Source of the DNA: an uncultured Rhodospirillales bacterium
Lineage (GTDB): Bacteria > Pseudomonadota > Alphaproteobacteria > Rhodospirillales > CAJXLG01
Length of the DNA: 39,859 bases
Assembly: GCA_913055885.1 (NCBI GenBank)
Contig: CAJXLG010000003.1
Location: forward strand, 1 to 39,859
Direction: 5' to 3'
Part shown: in pieces, positions 1-12,000 of the stretch
Numbering within the stretch: the first letter of the stretch is position 1
How the letters are laid out: the number at the start of each line of letters is the position of its first letter
The notes under the pieces: generated by a model
Databases searched by the model: none
Seen by the model: only the letters and a program-made list of their open reading frames with translations
What the model was told of the DNA's origin: nothing
Translations under genes and position numbers: made by a program

Positions 1-3000
1 CCGGGCGCGTCCAGACAGGCGAAGCGCACCAGCGCCCGGGGCGGTCCGTCCGGGGCGTCGGCCGGCGCGTCGTCGGCCCGGACCACCGTTCCGCCCAGCG
101 CCCGCAGGCGCGCCTCTAGCGCCCCCACCAGCGGGGCATCCCGGGCCTCCGCCGGCACGTCCAGCAGCCAGCGCCCGGCGGCGGCGCTGGCGTGCGGGAC
201 GGGAGGCGGCGCGGCCACGGGCACGGGAGCCACGTGATAGGCGCCGATCCCCGCTTCCGGGGCCACGTCCGGGGGCAGGGGCGGCGTGGTGGGCGGCCAG
301 AAGCGGCGCCGGTCGAACGGATAGCTGGGCAGGGTGGGCGGTGCTTCCGTCTGGTCGCCGGCCACCGCCGTCCAGTCGGGGTCCACGCCCGCCTCGTGCA
401 GGGCGCCGAGGGCCTCGCGCAGGGCGACCGCGTCGCGCCGGTCCGGGCGCAGGGAGGTCACCCGGACGCCGTCGTTGGCGCCCGTGTCGCGGCGGCGCGC
501 CAGGGCCGTGAGCACCCCCTTGGGCCCGATTTCCAGGAAGCGGGGCGGGCCGCGGTCCGCCAGGGCACACAGGGCGTCGTCGAAGGCGACGGGCCGGCGC
601 AGGTGGTCGCGCCAATAGGCCGGCCGCGACAGCCGCCCGGGCGGCGCCATGTCGCCCTCCAGGCAGCAGGCCATGGGCACGGCGGGGTCGGCCAGGGCAA
701 CGCCGGACACGGTGTCCGACCAGGCATCCAGGATCGGGTCCATGAGGGGGGAATGGAAGGCGTGCGCCGTTTCCAGCCGCCGCCAGCGCAGTCCCTCGGC
801 GGCGGCCAGGGCCTCGGCCCGGTCCACGGCGTCCGGATCGCCGGCGATGACGGTCTCGTCCGGCGCGTTCAGGGCGGAAACGGCCAGGTCCGGCGCTTCC
901 GTGGCGGCGATCAGGCGCTCGGCGGTGGCGCGCCCGGCGGTCAGGGCCGTCATGGCGCCCGGCCGGGTGCCCTCGGCCACCAGGCGGCCGCGCACGGCGA
1001 CCAGGCGGGCGGCGTCGGCGACGGACAGGACGCCGGCTGCCGCCGCCGCGGCAAAGGCTCCCAGGCTGTGGCCCGCCACCGCCGCCGGCTTCACGCCCCA
1101 GGCCGCCCACTGGGCCACCAGGGCCATCTGCAGGGCGAACAGGGCGGGCTGGCCGTACCGGCTGTCGGCCAGGCGGTCGGCGTCGCCCAGGACGTCGGGC
1201 AGGGGCCGGTCGAGGAAGGGCGCCAGGTGGTCGCCCACGGCCTCCAGTTCCGCCCGGAACGCGGGCTCGTCGGCCAGCGCCCCCAGCCCCGCCCCGGCGT
1301 ACAGGGCGCCCTGGCCGGAAAACAGGAAGGTCACGCCGCCGCGCCGGGCCGGCATCGCCGGCCCGGCCGCGTGCTCGGCGGCGGCGCGCAGGGCGGCGAC
1401 GGCGGCCGGCCGGTCGTCGGCGACGATGGTCCGGCGCAGCGGCGGATGGGCCCGGTTCAGGGCGGCCGCGCGCGCCACGGCGGCCAGGGGCGGGGCGTCG
1501 GGCCCGTCGTCGGCGAGGGTATCGGCCATTCGGCGCAGCGCCGCCGCCAGGGCGGGGGCCGTCATGGCGCCCACCGGCACCACGTGCGGCCCCGGCGGAT
1601 CGGCGGCCGGCGCGGCCGGCGCGGGGGACGGCCCGGCCTCCAGGATGACGTGGGCGTTGGTGCCGCTGCCGCCCAGGGAGCCGACCCCGGCCATGGGGCG
1701 CTCGCCCGGGGCTTCCAGGGGGGTCGGCCGGGCAGGCAGGCGCAGGGGCACGCGGGGCCAGTCGATGGCCGGGTTGGGGGTGCGCAGGTGCAGGTGCGGC
1801 GGCGCCTCGCCCGCTTCCAGGGTGAGGACCGTCTTGATGAGGCCGGCCATGCCGGCGGCGGATTCCAGGTGGCCGATGTTCGTCTTCACCGAGCCCGCCA
1901 GCGCCGAGCCGCCGTCGTCCGCCAGGACGGCGCCCAGGGCGTGGGCCTCGATGGGGTCGCCCAGGGGCGTGCCCGTGCCGTGGGTCTCCACGAAGGCAAG
2001 GTCGCGTGGCCGCCCCCCGGCCCGCCGCAGGGCATGCCGGACGACGGCTTCCTGGGCCTGGCGGCTGGGGGTGGTGATACCGCTGGACGCGCCGTTCTGG
2101 TTCACCGCCGACCCCCGCACCCGGGCGCGAATGCGGCGCCGGGCCCGTTCCGCGTCGGCGGCGCGCTCGACGACCACGACGCCACAGCCCTCGCCCCGCA
2201 CCATGCCGTCGGCCGCGGCGTCGAAGGCGCGGCAGCGGCCCGTGGGCGAGAGCATGCGCGCCCGGCTGGCCACCAGGGACGAGAAGGGCGACAGGATCAG
2301 GTTCACCCCGCCCACCAGCGCCCGGTCGCAGTCGCCGGCCCGCACGGCCCGGGCCGCCAGGTGCAGGGCCACCAGCGAAGAGGAGCAGGCGGTGTCCACG
2401 GTAAGGGCCGGACCCGTCAGGCCCAGGGTGAACGCCAGGCGCCCGGCGGCGAAATTGAGCGCGTTGCCTGACAGGTAATAGCTGTCCGGCGGCAGGTCGG
2501 GGACCCGCCGGAGCAGGTCGCCGTAGTCGTTGGTGGAGGCGCCCACGAAGACGCCGGTGCGGCTGTCGCCCAACCGGTCGGGTGGCAGGCCCGCGTCTTC
2601 CAGGGCCGCCCACGCCGTCTCCAGGAGCATCCGGTGCTGCGGGTCGAGGCTCAGGGCCTCGCGCGGGCTGAGGCCGAAGAGGGCGGCGTCGAAGCCGTCC
2701 ACCCGGTCCAGGAAGCCGCCCGTGCGGCAGGCGATGTGGTCGGGCCGGCCCGGGTCGGGATGGTACCACGCCTCGGCGTCCCAGCGCTCGGGCGGCACCG
2801 GGCCCACGCCGTCGCCGCCGGCGCGCAGGAAGGCGTGAAACGCGGCGGGCCCTTCCCCGGCGCCGGGAAAGCGGCACCCCATGCCGGTGAGCGCCACCGG
2901 CCCGGCGTCGCCGCCGTCGTCGTCGGCCCCTTCCCCCTCCAGCCCGTCCACGCGCCGCTGCAGCTCCAGGGCAAGCAGCATGGTCTGCTTGTGGGTCAGG

Positions 3001-3038
3001 CCGCGCAGGTAGTCCAGGAACTGCTTTTCGTCAGGCAT
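1..3038 (-). CDS. Type I modular polyketide synthase (PKS-3), N-terminal KS-AT portion; 3' end truncated at the window edge
   Basis: Minus-strand reading from ATG at 3038: [32 protein letters not shown]... (docking-like helix), then KS (GMGCRFPGAGEGP..., [28 protein letters not shown]), then AT (TFLFSGQGALYAGAG, VAGHSLGAFAAA, AHAFHSPLM = malonyl-type). The open frame continues to base 1 (...GRWLLDVPAEARDAPLVGALEARLRAL). Start overlaps the PKS-2 stop by 8 bp (ATGCCTGA). Confidence 0.93.
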   Translation of the reverse strand, partial: MPDEKQFLDYLRGLTHKQTMLLALELQRRVDGLEGEGADDDGGDAGPVALTGMGCRFPGAGEGPAAFHAFLRAGGDGVGPVPPERWDAEAWYHPDPGRPDHIACRTGGFLDRVDGFDAALFGLSPREALSLDPQHRMLLETAWAALEDAGLPPDRLGDSRTGVFVGASTNDYGDLLRRVPDLPPDSYYLSGNALNFAAGRLAFTLGLTGPALTVDTACSSSLVALHLAARAVRAGDCDRALVGGVNLILSPFSSLVASRARMLSPTGRCRAFDAAADGMVRGEGCGVVVVERAADAERARRRIRARVRGSAVNQNGASSGITTPSRQAQEAVVRHALRRAGGRPRDLAFVETHGTGTPLGDPIEAHALGAVLADDGGSALAGSVKTNIGHLESAAGMAGLIKTVLTLEAGEAPPHLHLRTPNPAIDWPRVPLRLPARPTPLEAPGERPMAGVGSLGGSGTNAHVILEAGPSPAPAAPAADPPGPHVVPVGAMTAPALAAALRRMADTLADDGPDAPPLAAVARAAALNRAHPPLRRTIVADDRPAAVAALRAAAEHAAGPAMPARRGGVTFLFSGQGALYAGAGLGALADEPAFRAELEAVGDHLAPFLDRPLPDVLGDADRLADSRYGQPALFALQMALVAQWAAWGVKPAAVAGHSLGAFAAAAAAGVLSVADAARLVAVRGRLVAEGTRPGAMTALTAGRATAERLIAATEAPDLAVSALNAPDETVIAGDPDAVDRAEALAAAEGLRWRRLETAHAFHSPLMDPILDAWSDTVSGVALADPAVPMACCLEGDMAPPGRLSRPAYWRDHLRRPVAFDDALCALADRGPPRFLEIGPKGVLTALARRRDTGANDGVRVTSLRPDRRDAVALREALGALHEAGVDPDWTAVAGDQTEAPPTLPSYPFDRRRFWPPTTPPLPPDVAPEAGIGAYHVAPVPVAAPPPVPHASAAAGRWLLDVPAEARDAPLVGALEARLRALGGTVVRADDAPADAPDGPPRALVRFACLDAP

Positions 3039-6000
3039 CCCCGTTTTCTCCGTCGTCGGCGGCCGTGTTGTCCACGTCGCCCAACAGCCGGTCGATGGCA
3101 TCGTCGTCCAGGTCCGCCACCCGGGCCGCGAGATCGACGGCCGATTCCCCGTCGGCCGGCGGCGTTTCGGCGTCCGGCCCGGGGCCTGCTTCGTCCCCCG
3201 TGGCCGCCGCATCGGGGAACAGCCGCGTCACCAGATGGGCGGCGAGGCTTTCCGGCGTGGGATACTCGAAGGCGATGCTGGGCGGCAGGTCGAGGCCCAG
3301 GGCGGTCTCCAGCCCCTGGCGCAGGCGTACCGCCATGACGGAATCGAGCCCCATCTGGAAGAAGCCGCGATCGGCCTCCACGGCCTCGGGGCCGGGCAGG
3401 TCCAGCACGTCGGCCACCCGGCGCGCCACGGCCCCGGTCATGGCGTGGGCGCGCGCCGCCGCCGGCAGCGCCGCCAGTTCGCGGGCCAGGGCGCCGTTTT
3501 CGGCCGGCGCGGTGTCCGCCTGATCGGGGCCGGGGGCGTCGCCGTCGCCGGCCCCGCCTTCCATCTCTTCCAGGAACGGGCGCCGCCGCCGGGCCTCCTG
3601 GACGGCGCGGAACGTGGGCCAGTCGAAGCGGCCCGCCGCCGCCCGGTCCACGCCGCGCGCCATCAGGCTGCCCAGGGCGGCCAGGGCGTCGGGCCCGGGA
3701 AGCGGCAGGAAGCCCATCCGCGCGAAGTACGCCGCGGCCGTGTCGTCCACCAGGCCGGCGCCCTGCCACCAGCCCCAGTTCACGGACAGGCCGTGCGGCC
3801 CGCGCGCCCGGCGGGCGGTCATCATGGCGTCCATCGCCGCGTTGGCCGCGGCGTAGGCGCCCTGGCCCTCGGCGCCCCAGAGCGCCCCGCCCGTGGAGAA
3901 GCAGACGAACCAGTCGGGCGGCCGGTGGGCGGTGGCGTCCGCCAACAGCCGGGTGCCCGTCACCTTGGGGCCGGTGGTCGCGGCGATGTCGGCGGCGTCC
4001 AGGTCTTCCAGCCGGGCCGAGCATACCACGCCGGCGGCGTGGAAGATGCCGCGCAGCGGCCCGTCGCCGGCCTCGGCCGTGGCCACCAGGCGGGCCACGT
4101 CATCCGCGCGGGTCACGTCGGCGGCCTCGCACACCACCGTGCAGCCGGCGGCCTCCAGGGCGGCCAGGCGTTGCGCCCCGGCGTCGTCCGGCCGGCCCCG
4201 GCGGCCGGCCAGGACGAGGCGGCGGGCGCCCCGGTCGGCCAGCCATTCGGCCACCGCCAGCCCGATGTCGCCCAGGCCGCCGGTTATGAGCCATGTGCCG
4301 TCGGCGGCGATGGCGGGGCCCGCGTCGGCGTCCGGGGCCGCCGGCATGCGGGCCAGCCGGGGGACGAAGCGGCGGCCGTCGCGCCAGGCTACCTGATCCT
4401 CGCCGTCCCCGGCGGCGATGGTGCGCAGCACGAGGTCGGCCAGGGCCCCGGGATCGAGCGCTTCCGGGGGCAGGTCGGCGAGGCCGCCGCCCGTGTCGGG
4501 CCGTTCCACCATGGCCACGCGGCCCAGCCCCCACAGCGCCGCCTGCAGCGGATCCGGGGTGTCGCCGGCGCGCGGCGCCTGGCCGCCCCGCGTGAACAGC
4601 CACAGGGTGTCGGGGCCGTCGGCCACGAGGTCGCGCACGGCGGCGATTTCCGACTCCACCGCGCCGGCCGGGTCGGCCGGCGCTTCCGGCGGCAGGCGCA
4701 GCACCCGGGCGCCCTCGGCGAAGCCCGGCGCGGCCGCCGCGGCGGCGGGGTCCAGCAGGCGCGCCGAAGCGCCCAGCCGCTCGGCCACGGCGTCGGCCAC
4801 GGGGCCCCGCCCGAGGACGATCCAGGACGGATCTTCGGGCGTGGCGGCTGCCGGGACGCCCGCCTCGCGCCAGACGGTATGGTAGAGGTCGCGGGGCTGG
4901 CGCGTCGGGGGCGGTGTGGCCACCGGGCCGGGCCCGCTGGTGAACCAGTGGCGCTTGTGCTGCCACGCATAGGTCGGCAGGTCCACGCGGCCGGGGCCCG
5001 GGTCGCCCAGGGCCGCCCAGCGCGGAGTCAGCCCGTCCACGTAGAGCCGCCCGGGCACGTTCAGCAGCTGGCGGCGCTCCGGCGCGTCCCGGTTGAGGCA
5101 GCACAGCACCCGGGGCGGGTGGGCGGCGTCCATGGTCTCGGCGCGCACCGCCTCGGTCAGGACCGGGTGCGGCCCCATCTCGACGACGTGCGTCACGCCC
5201 CGGTCCACCAGGCGCGCCACGGCGTCGGCGAAGCGCACCGGGCGGCGCAGGTTGGCCCACCAGTAATCGGCGTCCAGGGGCGGCGCGTCGGGCGCGTCCA
5301 GGGGGCCGCCGACCACGGTGGAGTCCATGGGAAGGCCCGGGGCGCGGGGCTGCAATCCGGCCAGGGCCGTCAGCAGGTGGTCGCGCAGCGGGTCCACCTG
5401 CGGGCCGTGCGAGGCGACGTCCACGTTGACCCGGCGGCAGAAGATGTCCCGCGCCTCGAGCCGCGCGGCCATGGCCTCCAGGGTCCCGGCGTCGCCGGAC
5501 AGGACGGTGGAATGGCGGGCGTTGCTCACGGCGACGGCGACGCGCTCCGCCGCCCCCGGATCGTGGTCGCGGGCGTGGTCGTCGATGGCCCGCGCCGCCG
5601 CCTCCGCGTCCAGCCCCACCAGGAGCATGCCGCCCCGGCCGCTGATGCCGCGCAACAACCGGCTGCGCTGGCAGATCACACGGGCGGCGTCGGCCAGGTC
5701 GAGGGCGCCCGTGACGGTGGCGGCGGCCACCTCGCCCATGCTGTGGCCGACGGCCACGGCCGGGGTGACGCCCAGGTCGCGCAACAGGGCGGCCAGGGCC
5801 ACCTGAAGGGCGAAAAGGGCGGGCTGGATGGTATTCACCGCCTCCATGGGCTCGCCCGCTTCCAGCAGGGCGGCCACGTCGGGCCCGCCGGCCGCGCGGC
5901 AGGCATCGGAGGCCTGGCGCAGGGCATCGCGGAAAACGGGCTCGGTGGCCAGGAGCCGGCGGCCCATGCCCGCCCACTGGCCGCCCTGGCCCGGGAAGAC

Positions 6001-9000
6001 GAAGGCCACGCGGACCGTGGAATCCGGCTTCGCCACGCCCTGGTGGACCGCCGGCTCGCCGTCGGCCGGCGTTTCGCCGGCCGCCCAATGGCGCAGGGCG
6101 GCCGCCGCTTCCGCCCCGGAGCCCGCGGCCACGGCGAGGCGGTGCGGATGATGGGCGCGCCGGCGCGCGGCCTGCAGGGCGATCCGGGTGAAGTGTTCCG
6201 GCGTGGCGTCGGCCACCCGGTCGGCCAGCCGCCGGGCGAGGTCGGCCAGGGCCCGCGGGTCGCGGGCCGACGTTACCAGCAGGGCGCCGTCCGCAGCCGT
6301 ATTCGCCGCCCCGGGATCGGTGTCCTCCTGTTCGGGCGGCTCCTGGACGACCATGTGCGCGTTGGTGCCGCTGAAGCCGAAGGAACTGACGCCGGCCAGG
6401 CGCGGGCGGTCCGCCGGCCACGGGCACGCCCGCGACGCGACGCGTACCGGCAGGGTGTCCCAGGCGACGTGCGGGTTGGGGGTGTGGAAGTGCAGGCTGG
6501 GCGGCACGTGGCCGGCGTTGACCGCCAGCACGGCCTTGGCCAGCCCGGCCAGGCCGGCGGCCCCTTCCAGGTGCCCGAGGTTGGTCTTGACGGAGCCGGT
6601 CAACAGGGGCTGGTCGGGCGGCCGGCCTTCCGCGAAGACGTCGCCCAGGGCCGTCGCCTCGATGGGATCGCCCAGGGGCGTGCCGCTGCCGTGGGCTTCC
6701 ACATAGGCCACGTCCGCCGGGGCCACGTGCGCGTCCGCCAGGGCGGCGCGGATGACCCGTTCCTGGGCGGGGCCGTTGGGCGCCGTCAGGCCGGCCGAGC
6801 GGCCGTCCTGGTTGGTTGCCGACCCGCGCACCACGGCGAGGACCGGATCGCCGTCCGCGCGGGCGTCGGCCAGGCGCTTGAGGGCGACGACCAGGCAGCC
6901 CTCGCCCCGGACGAAGCCGTCGGCGTCGGCGTCGAAGCTGCGGCACCGGCCCTCTTCCGAGAGCATGCGGGAGCGCGCGAAGTTCACCGCCACGCCCGGT
7001 TCCAGCATGACGTTGACGCCGCCGGCCAGGGCCATGTCGCACTCGCCGTCGAGCAGGCTCTTGCGCGCCAGGTGCGTGGCCACGAGGGACGACGAACAGG
7101 CCGTGTCCACCGCCAGGGCCGGCCCCTCCAGCCCCAGGACGTAGGCAATGCGCCCGGCCGCCACCGAGCCCGCGTTGCCGGTGGCGAGGTGCGGATCCCC
7201 GCCCGGGTTGTCGCCCGCCGCCATCTGCAGATGGAGGTAGTCGCTGCCGCAAATGCCGACGAAGACGCCCGTGGGCGTGCCGTCCAGGGCCGTAACGTCC
7301 TGGCCGGCGTCTTCCAGCGCCTCCCAGGCCACTTCCAGCAACAGGCGCTGCTGCGGGTCCATGGCCGCCGCCTCGCGCGGGCTGATGCCGAAGAAGGCGG
7401 CGTCGAAGCCCGCCACGTTGTCCATGAAGCCGCCGTGCCGGGCGTAGGTGTAGCCCGCGCGGTCCGGGTCCGGATCGTAGTAGGCGTCCACGTCCCAGCG
7501 CCCGGGCGGCACTTCCGCCACCCCCTCGACGCCCGCCATCAGGCCCTGCCACAGGCTGTCGCGGTCGTTCAGGCCGCCGGGCAGCCGGCAGGCGAGGCCG
7601 ACCACCGCGATGTCGCGCTCGCCCGACCGGTCGCCCGCGTCCGTTTCGCGGGCGGGGGCGCGGCCGGTCGCCGGGGCGCCCTCGGGCGTCGCCAGTACCC
7701 TGGGCGCCAGGAAGGCGGTCAGGGCCTCGACGGTGGGGTGGTCGAAGGCCAGGGTGGCGGGCAGGGTGATGTCCAGCGCGGCGGCCAGGCGGTTGCGCAG
7801 GTCCACGGCCATCAGGCTGTCCAGGCCCAGGTCGCGCAGGGGCTGGCCGCCGGGGATGGCGGCGTCCGGTTGCAGCCCCAGGGCCGCCACCGCCTCGCGG
7901 CGGATCAGGGCGGCCAGGGCGGCCTCGTCGTCCGGCCGCGCCGGGGCCGTGACGGCCTCCGGCCGGGGCGCGTCGTCGGCCGCCGCCGGCGCCTCGGCCG
8001 CCGGGGCCCGCGCCGGCTGCCGCCGGGCTTCCGCCAGGGGCGCCATGAGGTCGGGCACCGTGCCGGGCGGAAAGGCGGCCAGGAAGCGCGGCCACTCGAC
8101 CGGCAGCACCGCCGTCTGCGCTTCGCCCAGCATCAGGGCGCGGCGCAGCGCCTCCAGGCCGTCGTCCAGGGGCATGGGCCGCATGCCCAGGGCGGCGACG
8201 CGGTTCGCCGCGTCGGGGTCGGCCAGGGTGCCGGCCTCCGCCCACGGCCCCCAGTCCACCGCGAGGCCCGGCAGCCCCAGGCCGTGCCGGTAATGCGCCA
8301 GGGTGTCCAGGGCGGCGTTGGCCGCCGCGTGGTTGGCCTGGCCCGGGCTGCCGAGCAGGGCGGCGCCGGCCGAGAACAGCACGAACAGTTCCACCGGCCG
8401 GTCCAGGCTGAGTCGGTGCAGGGCCCAGGCGGCATCCACCTTGGTGCGCAGCACGGGATCGAAGGTGTCGGCGGTCTGGCTGCCCAGCGGGGCGTCCGCC
8501 AGGGTGCCGGCGGCGTGGACGATGCCGCGCAGCGGCGGCCCCTCGGCGTCGATGCGCTGAACCAGGCTTTCCAGCGCGGCGACGTCCGTGACGTCGAGGT
8601 CCACTTCCTCGACCCGCGCGCCGGCGGCCTCGGCGGCGGCGATGGCCGTCCGGCCGTCGTCGTCGGCCGGGCGGCGCCCGGCCAGGAGCAGCCGGCCGGC
8701 GCCCCGCTCGGCCAGCCACCGGCCCACGTGCGGGCCCAGGCCGCGCCGCCCGCCCGTGACCAGATAGGTGCCGTCGGCGCGCGCGGACGGCTCCCGGGCA
8801 TCCCGCAGGTCCAGGACCAGCCGGCCCACGTGCTGCCCGGCCTGCATCCCGGCCAGGGCCTCGCGCGCCCGGCCCACGGGCCGTGCCGTAACGGGCAGGG
8901 TGGGCAGCGCCCCGGCCGCCACGTCGTGCAGCACCCGGTCGTAGAGGGCGGCCACGGCATCGGGCGCCTCGGCCACCTCGTCCGCTACCATGATGGGGTG

Positions 9001-12000
9001 GTAGGCCACGTCGGGCCGATAGGCGCGCGCCGCCTCGACGGGCCAGATGTCCCGCCGGCCGATTTCCAGGAAACGGCCGCCCTCGGCCAGGACGTCGAAG
9101 CTCTCGGCGATGAAGGGATCGCGCAGGCTGTTGAGGACCACGTCCACCCCGGCGCCGTCGGACCATGCGCGCACCGCGCCGGCGAAGCCGGGCGTCCGCG
9201 AACTGGCCACCCCCTCGACGCCCAGGGCGCGCAGGACGGGCCATTTGTCCGGGTGGGCGGTGGCGAAGACCCGGGCGCCCGCCTGATGCGCCAGATGGAT
9301 GGCGGCCAGCCCGACGCCGCCCGCCCCGGCGTGGATCAGGACGCGCTCGCCGGCCCGCAGGCCGCCCCGGTGAAGCAGGGCCACGGCGGCGGTCAGGCAG
9401 GCCACCGGCAGGGCGGCGGCGTGCACCGGGTCCAGCCCCCCGGGCAGGGGCCGCGTCAGGCCGGCCGCCACGGTGACGTGGGAGGCCAGGCAGCCGCTGG
9501 CGATGGCGATCACCGGGTCGCCGGACTGCAGGTCGGTGACGTCCGGGCCCACACGCGTCACCCGGCCGGCGCATTCCTCGCCCGGCGGGCCCGGCTCGCC
9601 CGGATACAGGCCCAGGGTATTGAGCACGTCGCGGAAGTTCAGGCCCACGGCGTCCACGGCGATTTCCACCTCGCCGGCTTCGGGGGCGCGGCGCGCCAGG
9701 GGCTGAAAGGCCAGCCCGTCCAGGCTGCCGCGCCGCGCCACGTCGAGCCGGAACGGCCCGTCGCCGATGACCGTCCGCCCCGGCGCCTCGGTCAGGGCCG
9801 GGACCAGGGCGCGGTCGCCGCGCAGCGCCACTTCCGCCGGCGGCGCCGGCCGGCCCAGGATTTCCAGGACGGCCTCCCGGGACGGTCCGTCGCCGGCCGC
9901 GCCCGCCGGGTCCAGATCGATCAGGGTGCACGGCAGCGCGGGATATTCGCGCCGCGCCACCCGCAACAGCCCGCTCAGGCAGGCCAGGGCCGGGTCCGTG
10001 TCGCGGGCGCCCCGGGTGATCCAGACCACCCGGGGCGGCGGGTCCCAGGCCGCCGCGTCCACCGTGGCGAGGAGCTCGGCGGCCCGCTGGCACACCGCGC
10101 GCGCCGCGTCGCCCGGGGCGTCGGCGGGGTCCGCCGCTTCCTGGCGGATGACCAGGGCGGGCGGCGTGGCCCGTTCCGCGAGCGCCGAGGGATGGTGCGC
10201 CGTGGCCACCGGCAGGCCGGCGTCGGCCAGGGCATCGGCCAGGCCCATGGCGTCGTCGCCCAGCACGACGACCGGCGTGTCCGCCGCGCGGCCCCGGATG
10301 AGCCGGGCGGCGGGGGCAAGGCGCGCGGCCACCACGCCGTGGCCGTACAGGCCGGTATCGGCTTCGGGGACGACCAGCGGCGTTTCGAAGCCGTGGGCGG
10401 CCAGCAGGTCCTGCCACGCCCGCCCCGACACCAGGGGGCCGTCGGCGCCGCGACGGGCGTCGTCGGCCCGCCACCAGCCCTCCGTCAGCCCGAAGGTGAC
10501 CGCCGCGCTGGCGCGCTGGGCGAAGGCCTCCAGCAGCACCAGGGCGCCGCCCGGGGCCATTCGGGCCCGGAGGTTGGCGATGGTGGCGTCAAGGTCACGC
10601 GTGGCGTGGAGAACGTTGGCGGCCAAAACAAGGTCGAACGGGCCATCCGTTGCCGGGGGCTCGCCGGCGGGGGCGGCCGCGTCCGGGGCTTCCAGGTCGA
10701 GGACGGCGAAGCGCATGCCGGGCACGTCCCCGAAGCGTTCGCGGCCGTGCTCGACGAAACGCGGCGACACGTCGGTATAGCAGTAGTCGAAGCGCCCCTC
10801 GGGCAGCCGGGGCAGGACGGCCCGGGTCAGGCTGCCCGTCCCGGCCCCGACTTCCAGGATGCGCAGGGTCCGGTCGGCGGGCACGTCGGCTACCAGCCGT
10901 TCCACCGTCGTGGCGGCAAGGTCGGCGAGGGCGCGGCCCAGGGGGGAGTCGGCATAGACCGTTTCGGCGTCGGCGAGGGCGCCTTCCGGGAACAGCAGGG
11001 GCAGGGGGTCGCCGCCCGCCAGGACCCCGGGCAGCCCCTCCAGGCAGCGGCGCACCAGGGCGCTCTCGGCGTCGGTGCCGGTGTGGGCCGCCGCCAGACG
11101 GTCCAGGGCGGCCAGGGGGTCGTCCGGCGGCGTCGATGCACCGCCCGCGTCGGCGGCGATCCGGGTAAGCAGGTGGAAGAGCGGCCGGCGGTCGGCCGCC
11201 ACGGCGCTTTCGGGCACCCCTTCCAGGACGTGCGCGACGGCGGCCGGCAGCAGGGCTTCCATGCCTTCCAGGAAGGCGCCGTAGTCGGCCAGCTCGGCGT
11301 CGGCCGCGAGGGCGTCGCGCGGGTCGGCCAGCGCCCCGGCCAGGGCGGCGCCGTCGGGCAGGGGCGGTGCCCGCCGGGGCCCGGGCGCCTCCGACCAGGC
11401 GATCCCGTAAAGCCAGTCGGCGGCGGGCGGGCGCGCCGCCGCCCGGCCCGAGCCGAAGCGCAGGCCGGAAAGCACCAGGGCCGGCCGGCCCGCGTCGTCG
11501 ACCAGGGAGAGGTCGGCGACGGGCGTTTCGCCGTCGCGCCACGCGGCATGAACCCAGTGGACCGGTCCCGTCCCGGCGACCAGGGTTGCCGCCTCCAGGG
11601 CGGCCGGCAACAGGGGCGCGGGGTGCGACGGGTCGCCGGAAGCCGGGGCGGCGCCCAGCACCTGGAGCGCCGCGTCCACCAGGGCGGGATGGGGCTGGTC
11701 CGGCGTCTTTCCGTCGCCGGCGGCGTCGTCGGCCACCTCGGGGGGCGGCGCCAGCCGGCCCAGCATCCCGCCATCGCCCGTCCAGGCCGCCGCCAGGCCC
11801 CCGAAGGCGGGGCCCAGGTCGAGGTCCAGGGCCGCCTGCCCCTGGCGGATGGCGGCCGGGTCCACGGCGTGCGGACAGGCGGCCCGCAGGGCCGCCATGT
11901 CGAGGGCGCCGGGCCGCGCGTCTTCGGTCAGCGGCGCGACGCGGGCGCTCACGTGCTCGTGCCAGCCGCCCTCGCCGTCCGGCGACAGGATGCGCACGCC

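Noticed and set aside
192-2478. Plus-strand ORFs of 759 and 609 aa antisense to PKS-3
   Set aside because: Low-complexity shadow frames; the minus strand encodes a clear KS-AT with catalytic motifs.
4100-10474. Minus-strand 2124-aa ORF in an alternative frame inside PKS-2
   Set aside because: Arg/Gly/Pro-rich out-of-frame translation of the PKS gene.
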